From NCBI GenBank assembly GCA_947244675.1, contig CAMXLV010000058.1:1-10218 (forward strand): a stretch of DNA of 10,218 nt, written 5' to 3'. Under the pieces are notes generated by a model. The model made no database searches. It was not told where the DNA came from and worked only from the letters and a program-made list of their open reading frames with translations. Shown here piece by piece: positions 5,668-10,218 of this stretch (the stretch's first letter is position 1; each line of letters begins with the position of its first letter). The stretch comes from an uncultured Clostridium sp. Lineage in GTDB: Bacteria; Bacillota_A; Clostridia; TANB77; CAG-508. A program made the position numbers and the translations under genes.

Positions 5668-7119
5668 CTATTTTTTTACCAAAATACATCTAAATCCATA
5701 ACTTCCTAAAGAATGCCCACTATGATTTATGTAATCAAATATTCCTGACATTTTTGCTCTACTATGTTCTCCACTTCTTAAGAAAAATCCTGATCTTTCA
5801 CTTGGGTAAATAGATGTTTCTCCAAACCAAGAGTTAAAACCAGAAGTTTCTCTTGAAGTTTCTATGGTAGCATCTCCATAATAATTCATTTCATCTAGGT
5901 TATATATGGTACAATATTGATTACTTGTCTTATTTTCTATTAATTGTTTACCAAAAAGACTCGCATTCTCTTCATCAATATTCTGTATGTATCCGCGCTA
6001 TATATTCACTTGCTCCTCCATTCATATCATAAATACCATATTGATTCGCTGTTGTACTAGCTAAAACACCTTCTTTTGTATACCATGCATAAGATTTGTC
6101 ATTATAATTATCTAATAAATTTGTATCAATTTTTTCTACTTTGTTAATCACTGCACTTTCTTTATTTCCTGCATAACCAGTAACTGTAATTGCTTCTGCT
6201 ATTGCTTTAGAAACATCTAAATTGTTAATCGTTATTTTTTCTCCATTTCTTCCATATGCACTATGTGCTAAGTAAGCAACTGCTCCCCATTCACTATTTT
6301 TCATCATATGAGTATCTACAGTTTGGTTAAATCCATATGGATTTCCACTTTGGTTTAAATTTTTTGCTAATTCATACATTTCTCCTACTTGAAGATTATT
6401 ATAAGTAAAAGCTTTTCCCATAAATACAGGATAGGTCATATAGGTTTTTTGTTCTTCTACTACTCCAAAAACATTAGTAGTTTCTCTTTGATATTGCAAA
6501 TTTGTGTTTACTACTTCTATGTTTTGTGTAGCTGTATTTTCTTGTCCTGCATATCCAGCTTCAAACTTTGCAACCCAAATTCCTGTTATTTCTTCATTCC
6601 ATTCTCCATTATGATATTGATTATTTTTTCCATCTCTAAAGGCTGGATGCACTTGATAACCAAGTTCTTCAACATCTTGATTTTCTCCATTTTGATTGGT
6701 AGTTCCTTTTAGAAACATAATTTCTATTTTTCCGTGTTTCTTCCTCTTCTTTGTTCCAATCTATTTTGTATGCATATCTTGGGATCCAAACCCACATACT
6801 TCCGATCATCTGTCATAGCATTGGCCCATTTACTTACCCCTTGCTCTTCCTCTTTTTCTTGTGCCTTATAATCATACCAGATTCCTTGTTTGCATTCTTC
6901 TTTTTTTAGTATTTTTGGTGTTTCTTTTCCTTCTTCAAAAGTAATTGCTTTCATTCCTTCTAATAAAATTGGTTCATTAACATTTTGACCTTCTTCCCAA
7001 ACAACTACTTGACTTCTTTTGTCTTTATTTGCTTCCTTTTTTTTACTAACTAATATTGTTGCTAATATAATACATGGTATTAGCAAAATTCCGATGATTA
7101 TCATTAATTTTTTATTCAT
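5668..7119 (-). CDS. Membrane-anchored surface protein (MWVWIPRYAY / FGE-like family) with three +1 recoding sites
   Basis: Three +1 steps join the open segments 7119-6805, 6800-6735, 6730-5996 and 5991-5668 into 482 residues. The N-terminal membrane anchor is at 5-24, followed by a charged stalk. Motifs in order are SMWVWIPRYAYKI (107-119), KIEIMFLKGTTN (130-141), TGIWVAKFEAG (178-188), DTHMMKNSEWGAVAYL (268-283), YGIYDMNGGASEYIA (360-374) and a C-terminal SGFFLRSGEHS...GSYGFRCIL. I recall this motif series from large extracellular protein families of gut Bacillota; the ending resembles the FGE-sulfatase/C-type-lectin fold. The motifs occur in family order across all four segments, so they belong to one gene. 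The total, 1452 nt minus three skipped bases, is exactly 483 codons. GAGG lies six bases before ATG 7119, and the promoter is at 7157-7186. Decay with three indels or sequence error remains possible. Confidence 0.78.
5992..5995 (-). other. CGGA +1 recoding site 3 of the surface protein
   Basis: GCG is followed by CGG-A on the minus strand (C at 5995). Skipping C gives EYIA-G-YIQNIDEEN, matching the family pattern EYVAGY. Without the shift the frame ends five codons later at TGA. Confidence 0.7.
6731..6734 (-). other. CGGA +1 recoding site 2 of the surface protein
   Basis: ACA is followed by CGG-A (C at 6734). Skipping C gives EEET-G-KIEIMFLKGTTN, matching the family pattern GKIxIxFLKGT. The codon is in frame only after the shift at 6801-6804, so the sites are consistent in series. 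Confidence 0.7.
6801..6804 (-). other. CGGA +1 recoding site 1 of the surface protein
   Basis: GAT is followed by CGG-A (C at 6804, codon 106). Skipping C gives MTDD-G-SMWVWIPRYAYKI, matching the family signature D-G-S-M-W-V-W-I-P-R-Y. Without it the frame reads KYVGLDPK and stops 25 codons later. Confidence 0.72.
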
Positions 7120-7156
7120 TTTTTTCCTCTTTCTCTATTTTATTCTTACTATTTTT

Positions 7157-7186
7157 ATTATACTGTTTTTCGCTTTGAAATGTCAA
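7157..7186 (-). promoter_or_regulatory. Consensus sigma-A promoter of the surface protein operon
   Basis: On the minus strand, a perfect TTGACA (7181-7186) and a perfect TATAAT (7157-7162) are separated by 18 bp. The expected start is near 7150, about 30 bases before ATG 7119. It can drive the surface protein, vWA-like gene and possibly gltX. Confidence 0.8.
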
Positions 7187-7210
7187 TGGTTATTTTCTAT
7201 AATAATTGAT

Positions 7211-7256
7211 AAAATAAACCAAATTGCTCGTCCTTAAGCAGAATGGTTTATTTTTT
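7211..7256. terminator. Bidirectional hairpin terminator upstream of the surface protein promoter
   Basis: An 11-bp outer stem (7211-7221 with 7244-7254) and a short inner stem (TTGCT with AGCAG) are followed on the plus strand by T residues. On the minus strand TTTATTTTAT follows, so it could end the transcript from the 39-residue gene. It insulates the phage-like region from the promoter at 7157-7186. Confidence 0.6.
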
Positions 7257-7395
7257 CATCTATATTAAAATCTGTATTTTTCTCTATACTTCCATAATAA
7301 TTGGTAAAATCATATAGTGATTTTTACCTATTTTTCGTAATGATATATTTTTCAAGTTTTCATTGAATTATCAATACTTTGGCTGATTTTATAAG

Positions 7396-7459
7396 ACTTA
7401 TTCAAACTTATTGAAACTTGCTCCGCTATCAACAAAATATCAACAAAGTATCAACAAAT
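7396..7459. repeat. Two adjacent short tandem repeat arrays (10 bp and 11 bp)
   Basis: ACTTATTCAA / ACTTATTGAA plus a half copy lie at 7396-7420, then TATCAACAAA(A/G/T) three times in 11-bp steps at 7427-7459. The near-helical spacing is like binding-site arrays of replication initiators or of recombinase arm sites. The rest of 7257-7491 holds no gene I can support; ATAATAATTG(A/G)TAAAAT occurs at 7199-7215 and again at 7294-7310. Confidence 0.7.
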
Positions 7460-7491
7460 CCTTTCTATTATACAATATTTTTTTAGCAATA

Positions 7492-7611
7492 TCAAGATTT
7501 TAAATTCAATCCATCTTGAAAACCCTGTCTATATACTTTAATAGTATACTTTTTTAATATTTTAGATAATATTTTTTCAAACATATTTAATTCTGACAAA
7601 TTTAATTTCAT
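7492..7611 (-). CDS. Small 39-residue hypothetical protein
   Basis: A short ORF with a perfect AAGGAGG about six bases before ATG 7611. The peptide begins MKLNLSELNMFEKILSKILK and ends VYRQGFQDGLNLKS. It is a basic amphipathic helix followed by a K-V-Y-R-Q-G-F-x-D-G ending, a pattern typical of small phage or transposon proteins; no named family is recognised. Its promoter has an extended -10 (7647-7655) and a 14-bp palindrome lies between promoter and ribosome site. It may be under repressor control by the nearby Cro/CI-type protein (8028-8258), but this is inference. Confidence 0.65.
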   Translation of the reverse strand: MKLNLSELNMFEKILSKILKKYTIKVYRQGFQDGLNLKS

Positions 7612-7627
7612 AAATATACCTCCTTAT

Positions 7628-7641
7628 TAGAGATATCTCTA
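7628..7641. promoter_or_regulatory. 14-bp perfect palindrome, candidate operator
   Basis: TAGAGATATCTCTA is self-complementary. It sits between the -10 box (7647-7652) and the AAGGAGG of the 39-residue gene, at the expected transcription start, where a bound repressor would block initiation. Confidence 0.5.
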
Positions 7642-7646
7642 TAAAC

Positions 7647-7655
7647 ATTATACCA
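7647..7655 (-). promoter_or_regulatory. Extended -10 promoter for the 39-residue gene
   Basis: On the minus strand, TGG-TATAAT (7647-7655) forms a TGnTATAAT extended -10. The -35 region 17 bp upstream (TTAATT) is poor, as usual for extended -10 promoters. Confidence 0.6.
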
Positions 7656-7687
7656 TATTATGTAAATAAAATTAACTATACTGGCTG

Positions 7688-7879
7688 TTAGGTATTATCA
7701 AGGTCTTTCACTAGACTATCAATGTATTCAACTTCGACATTTTTTGACATTTTTCTACTTTTTTCCACTTCTTTTTCCTTTTCGTCAAGATATAATCTTA
7801 ATCCTGCATAATCTTTTCTTTCTACATACCATCTAACTTCTTTTATAATTTCTTCACACATTTTAAATTCCTCATTCAT
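7688..7879 (-). CDS. 63-residue (or 57-residue) charged helical hypothetical protein
   Basis: An unrecognised, mostly helical protein rich in E and K (for example IIKEVRWYVERKDYAG and YLDEKEKEVEKSRK); no membrane segment or cysteine motif. Two starts are possible. ATG 7879 follows GGTG, but the predicted transcript begins near 7888, so its leader would be almost nothing. ATG 7861 (codon 7) has GAGGA seven bases upstream and a normal leader length. It is divergent from the Cro/CI-type regulator, a layout common at phage or integrative-element control regions. Confidence 0.65.
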   Translation of the reverse strand: MNEEFKMCEEIIKEVRWYVERKDYAGLRLYLDEKEKEVEKSRKMSKNVEVEYIDSLVKDLDNT

Positions 7880-7894
7880 ACTATCACCAGTATG

Positions 7895-7923
7895 ATTATA
7901 GCAAAAAGTATCTATTTTGTAAA
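7895..7923 (-). promoter_or_regulatory. Sigma-A promoter with extended -10 for the 63-residue gene
   Basis: On the minus strand, TTTACA (7918-7923), a 17-bp spacer ending in TGC and a perfect TATAAT (7895-7900). It is divergent from the regulator gene at 8028. Confidence 0.7.
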
Positions 7924-7993
7924 TTAGTTATTTTCATATACACTCCATATTTTTGCAGTTAAAGGGCGAATAGTTAAATTTTGTCGAACTTTG

Positions 7994-8014
7994 TTCTAAA
8001 ATAAGTATTTAGAA
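7994..8014. promoter_or_regulatory. Inverted repeat before the Cro/CI-type gene, candidate operator
   Basis: TTCTAAA (7994-8000) and TTTAGAA (8008-8014) are perfect inverted 7-mers with a 7-bp centre, directly before the GGGAGG ribosome site of 8028-8258. A TAAAAT box at 7997-8002 could be the -10 of that gene, with no clear -35. Autoregulation is a reasonable inference. Confidence 0.45.
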
Positions 8015-8027
8015 GGGAGGTAGTAAA

Positions 8028-8258
8028 ATGATCTACTTTAGAATAAAAGAATTATTAAAACAGAAGAAAAAATCGAAGTATTGGTTTATCAAAAATATGG
8101 AGGGAGGATATCAATCACTTAGTCATCTTATGGATAATAAAACAAAATCCATTCACTTTGAAACCCTAGAAAAAATGTGCGATCTCTTTGATTGTGAAAT
8201 TGGAGAATTAATTGAGATAAAAAAAGACAAAAGGAAGGAGCTTTCCAAGAAAAAATGA
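8028..8258 (+). CDS. Cro/CI (XRE)-type helix-turn-helix regulator, YozG-like
   Basis: 76 residues matching the compact single-domain Cro/CI regulators: MIYFRIKELLKQKKKSKYWF at the N-terminus, then the turn and recognition helix around SLSHLMDNKTKSI, then FETLEKMCDLFDCEIGELIE, which is the typical last helix pair. It binds DNA as a small repressor or activator, with targets unknown. The start is set by AAGGGAGG seven bases before ATG 8028. It overlaps the next gene by ATGA (8255-8258), so the two are translationally coupled. Candidate targets are the inverted repeat at 7994-8014 and the palindrome at 7628-7641. Confidence 0.85.
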   Translation: MIYFRIKELLKQKKKSKYWFIKNMEGGYQSLSHLMDNKTKSIHFETLEKMCDLFDCEIGELIEIKKDKRKELSKKK

Positions 8259-8654
8259 GTAAATTATTGAATCAATATAATGAATTAAAAAAAGAAGATG
8301 CATCTTGCATTTATTTGTTTAGAGTTCGGCATTTTCTATAACATTTTAAATGAAGATGCAAAAATTATCAATGAGAAACTTGGTTTGAAAATAACAGATT
8401 TAGGCCCTAATATTTTCAAATGTGGATTTCCTGTTTCTCAGTTAGACAAATATATCATACTACTAAATAAAATGAAAATAAAGTATAAAGTAATAGATAA
8501 TTTGCCTAATTCTAACATTAATGAATATTTAAAAAATGTGGAAATTAAAAAGATTTTAAATAAAATTACTGACATAGATATGAATAACACAACATTTCAA
8601 CAGTCTTTTAATATTTTACTGGATATTCAAAATAAATTGAAGGGAATTTTGTAG
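8255..8654 (+). CDS. Stand-alone MutS domain I-like protein joined by one +1 recoding site
   Basis: Read from ATG 8255 with one +1 step at 8327-8330, this gives 132 residues and ends at TAG 8652-8654. The product resembles the N-terminal mismatch-recognition domain of MutS as a separate protein: KKEDASCIYLFRVGIFYNIL, then NEDAKIINEKLGLKITDLG, then KCGFPVSQLDKYIILLNKM. I recall such short MutS-like proteins in Bacillota accessory regions; their role is unknown. ATG 8255 overlaps the stop of the regulator gene. Without the shift the frame ends at TAA 8338-8340 after 27 codons. An ATG at 8298 in the downstream frame has no ribosome site and would remove the conserved IYLF. The junction reads F-R-V-G-I-F-Y where I recall family members having F-K-S-G-I-F-Y, so the recovered glycine is at a conserved position. 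Confidence 0.78.
8327..8330 (+). other. CGGC +1 recoding site in the MutS-like gene
   Basis: GTT is followed by CGG-C. Skipping C8327 and reading GGC as glycine gives YLFRV-G-IFYNILNEDAK. This is the only site with C in fourth position, so the rule is CGG-N with GGN read as glycine rather than CGGA alone. Confidence 0.7.
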
Positions 8655-8690
8655 AGGAGAATTTTTTCTCCTCTACTTATTTTTATTCTT
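8651..8690 (+). terminator. Rho-independent terminator of the regulator/MutS-like operon
   Basis: A perfect 11-bp stem (8651-8661 with 8666-8676) has a TTTT loop and a T-rich tail 8677-8690. The stop codon TAG lies in the left arm. No T tract follows on the minus strand, so it serves the plus strand only. Confidence 0.85.
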
Positions 8691-8691
8691 A

Positions 8692-9876
8692 TTATATCTT
8701 TAGCACTTGTCCTGGATGAATAATATTTGGATTTGCTATGCCATTTTTTCTTGCAATTTCTTGATATGTAGTTCCATATTTTGCAGCAATACCACTCAAT
8801 GTGTCTCCTGATTTAACTGTATATGTTCTTGTATTATTTTGTGTATTATTTTCATTACTTGTTACATTAATTTTTAATACTTGCCCTGGATGGATAATGT
8901 TTGGATTTGCTATGCCATTATCTGCTGCAATTTTTTGATACGTAGTTCCATATTTTGCAGCAATACCACTCAATGTGTCTCCTGATTTAACTGTATATGT
9001 TGTGCTATCATTATTATTCGAAGGAGCTGGATCAGAATTTACTTCTTTTCCTGGAACTTTTAATATTTGTCCTACATAAATAATGTATGGGCTACTAATT
9101 CCATTTATATTAGCAATATCCTTCCAGTTTATACCCAATTTACTTCCTATTGTAGATAAACAGTCTCCATTTTTTACAGTATATGTACTATTATCATTTG
9201 TTTGTACTGGTGCTGGTGTTGGCATTGGTTCTGCATTAGTATTTCCGTTTTTATTTAAAACAAAATCTTTGTAGGCATAGTTCATATCTAACCTACCATT
9301 ATATCCATTTAAATATCCTTCAGAAGTAAATTGCCATATACCACAGCTATTTGCATTTTCTCCTTCTGGAGATGTTGCATTTCCTTTTTGTTTACCATTA
9401 GAGACTGGCCAATGTGCTACCCACTTGTCAAACCTTGTTAATCCTGCTAATTGATTTTTAAACCAACTAGAACTTGCATATACCATAGCATAATATCCTG
9501 CATTTTCAAAAGCTTCTCCTTCTACAGTACATATATCTTTTAGTGTTTGATTTGATGGCATTCCATATTTTCTTTTATATCCATCTGCATCTTCCATATC
9601 AATACATAGAAATGCTGGCTTTACTAAGTAACTATTTGCTAATGCAATTACTCTTTGTGCCTCTTCTTTTGCTTGTGCTGTATTTAAAGCATATGAGTAA
9701 ATATATAATCCATATGGCTTTCCACTTTCTATTGCTAGTTTTACATTGCGATCTACTTTACTATCTTTACTTCTTCCTGCATAAGCTCTAAAAATAAAAA
9801 AATCCACTTGATTTGCAAGTGCTTTTATATCTATATCTCCCTGCCAAGCAGAGATATCTGGTCCTTTATATGCCAT
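8692..9876 (-). CDS. Phage-type endolysin: GH25 muramidase with three LysM repeats
   Basis: 394 residues. The GH25 domain (about 4-205) hydrolyses the MurNAc-GlcNAc bond of peptidoglycan. Its marks are PDISAWQG (6-13), the catalytic D-x-E in CIDMED (D93, E95) and GRLDMNYA near 194-201. A P/T/N-rich linker leads to three LysM wall-binding repeats at about 231-275, 292-336 and 350-394, each starting YTVK(N/S)GD and the last two ending PGQVLKI. There is no signal peptide, so release through a holin is expected, and a putative holin gene lies just upstream. GGGGGAG is seven bases before ATG 9876. The start overlaps the stop of the preceding 28-residue ORF (TAATG), so the two are coupled. LysM2 and LysM3 are nearly identical in DNA. 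I find no in-frame CGG. Confidence 0.93.
   Translation of the reverse strand: MAYKGPDISAWQGDIDIKALANQVDFFIFRAYAGRSKDSKVDRNVKLAIESGKPYGLYIYSYALNTAQAKEEAQRVIALANSYLVKPAFLCIDMEDADGYKRKYGMPSNQTLKDICTVEGEAFENAGYYAMVYASSSWFKNQLAGLTRFDKWVAHWPVSNGKQKGNATSPEGENANSCGIWQFTSEGYLNGYNGRLDMNYAYKDFVLNKNGNTNAEPMPTPAPVQTNDNSTYTVKNGDCLSTIGSKLGINWKDIANINGISSPYIIYVGQILKVPGKEVNSDPAPSNNNDSTTYTVKSGDTLSGIAAKYGTTYQKIAADNGIANPNIIHPGQVLKINVTSNENNTQNNTRTYTVKSGDTLSGIAAKYGTTYQEIARKNGIANPNIIHPGQVLKI
8701..9001. repeat. Tandem duplication of a LysM unit (174-bp period)
   Basis: 8701-8827 and 8875-9001 align with a constant offset of 174 bp (58 codons). Within them, 8761-8827 and 8935-9001 differ at one of 67 bases. This makes LysM2 and LysM3 a recent copy pair, while LysM1 is diverged. 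Confidence 0.85.
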
Positions 9877-9962
9877 TATTCTTCTCCCCCTTCTTGATAA
9901 TTTCTTAATTCTTCAATATTGTTGCTTTCTATATCAAAAGCCTCTTCTTTTCCATCTTCCAT
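9876..9962 (-). CDS. 28-residue acidic ORF coupled to the endolysin
   Basis: A short ORF between the putative holin and endolysin genes, with AGGAGG eight bases before ATG 9962 and its stop overlapping the endolysin start (TAATG). The peptide ([20 protein letters not shown] and on to GGEE) is strongly acidic and has no membrane segment. Its GGGGGA codons double as the endolysin ribosome site. It may be a true small protein or only a device to couple translation; no family is recognised. Confidence 0.55.
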   Translation of the reverse strand: MEDGKEEAFDIESNNIEELRNYQEGGEE

Positions 9963-9988
9963 AATTGGATCCTCCTATAATAAAATTA

Positions 9989-10021
9989 ATACTGGAAGAA
10001 TTTTGTTTTTTCTTCCAGTAT
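9989..10021 (-). terminator. Hairpin between putative holin and endolysin genes
   Basis: A perfect 12-bp stem (9989-10000 with 10010-10021) with a 9-nt loop is followed on the minus strand by TAATTTTATTATA. It may partly terminate holin transcripts or separate mRNA segments. Confidence 0.6.
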
Positions 10022-10029
10022 CTGACTTT

Positions 10030-10050
10030 TACAAGAAATATTTTCTTGTA
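10030..10050. repeat. Small second hairpin after the putative holin gene
   Basis: TACAAGAAA (10030-10038) pairs perfectly with TTTCTTGTA (10042-10050) across a 3-nt loop. It lies five bases after the putative holin stop and has no good T tract, so it may protect the 3' end rather than terminate. Confidence 0.5.
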
Positions 10051-10055
10051 TTAAA

Positions 10056-10218
10056 TTATTGATTTTTTGCATCATATAATACAGTAGCTGTTCCAACTCC
10101 ACCTAATGCTGTTACTACAGCTTGTATTACTCCGTTTGCATCTAAACCTTCAACATGAATAATACATCCAATAATTGTTGCAATAATTCCAATTACTATA
10201 TTTTGAACTGGAATCGGT
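10056..10218 (-). CDS. Putative phage holin, C-terminal part
   Basis: 53 codons and the TAA stop are visible; the N-terminal part lies beyond the window. The peptide (PIPVQNIVIGIIATIIGCII, then HVEGLDANGVIQAVVTALGG, then VGTATVLYDAKNQ) has a hydrophobic helix, a short polar loop and a second glycine/alanine-rich helix. This fits the end of small phage holins that let an endolysin reach the wall. Its place directly before the endolysin supports the call. It contains CGGA as AAC GGA, which is read normally. Confidence 0.65.
   Translation of the reverse strand, partial: PIPVQNIVIGIIATIIGCIIHVEGLDANGVIQAVVTALGGVGTATVLYDAKNQ

Noticed and set aside
5668..7119. Simple pseudogene decay
   Set aside because: All three lesions have the same form and restore family motifs exactly, there are no in-frame stops within segments, and promoter and ribosome site are intact. 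Similar sites occur in engB, which should be under selection.
7986..7996. LexA box (GAAC...GTTC) before the regulator gene
   Set aside because: The half sites are three bases apart, while the Bacillota LexA site needs four.
10..8330. All frame breaks as random sequencing or assembly errors
   Set aside because: Not fully excluded, but random errors would include deletions and homopolymer changes. All six are an extra C before GGN in a conserved or joinable glycine context, and none is found in gltX or the endolysin. Kept as the main alternative to test.
8298..8654. A gene starting at ATG 8298
   Set aside because: No ribosome site, and the conserved start (M-S-K-L-L ... I-Y-L-F) lies upstream in the frame beginning at 8255.
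1..10218. CRISPR arrays, tRNA or rRNA genes, insertion sequences
   Set aside because: No spaced repeats of CRISPR type, no cloverleaf pattern, no transposase and no terminal inverted repeats were seen by eye.

Overview
The window is AT-rich, with strong AGGAGG-type ribosome binding sites, near-consensus sigma-A promoters and compact intrinsic terminators. It carries engB, gltX and a DUF951 gene. This fits a low-GC Bacillota, probably an uncultured gut-type lineage; the lineage is inference from composition and the surface-protein family.

Layout. (1) 1-503: the 3' part of engB (plus strand) and two tandem terminators. (2) 502-1874: two minus-strand genes, a putative winged-helix protein and a small membrane protein with a cysteine-rich tail. 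(3) 1922-2302: a divergent promoter pair, a 35-residue basic peptide gene and a bidirectional terminator. (4) 2284-7119: a minus-strand block transcribed toward lower coordinates from a consensus promoter at 7157-7186. It holds a membrane-anchored surface protein, a von Willebrand A-like membrane protein, gltX and DUF951. (5) 7120-10218: a phage-like segment with short repeats, two small ORFs, a Cro/CI-type regulator, a stand-alone MutS domain I-like gene, and a lysis module (GH25-LysM endolysin, 28-residue ORF, putative holin cut by the window end).

The most striking signal is translational. Four genes (engB, the surface protein, the vWA protein and the MutS-like gene) are each broken into different reading frames, and every break lies at an in-frame CGG codon. 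There are six sites: five CGGA and one CGGC. At each one, skipping the C and reading GGN as glycine restores a continuous protein, and at five the glycine falls where I recall the family having one. The surface protein alone has three such sites, and together they return it to its original frame. I find no in-frame CGG in gltX (546 codons) or the endolysin (394 codons). The tetranucleotide CGGA in other phases (AAC GGA, ATC GGA, ACG GAA) is read normally. Two in-frame CGG codons, both after AAA, appear to be read without a shift (1330-1332 and 2134-2136).

The proposal is that this genome reads CGG-N as a +1 frameshifting or four-base glycine signal, through an expanded-loop glycine tRNA or through lack of a tRNA for CGG. 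The precedent is +1 decoding of AGGY as glycine in Perkinsus mitochondria. Sequence error cannot be excluded from one window, but six identical insertions of C before glycine codons are hard to explain by chance. A standard gene caller would split or truncate all four genes.
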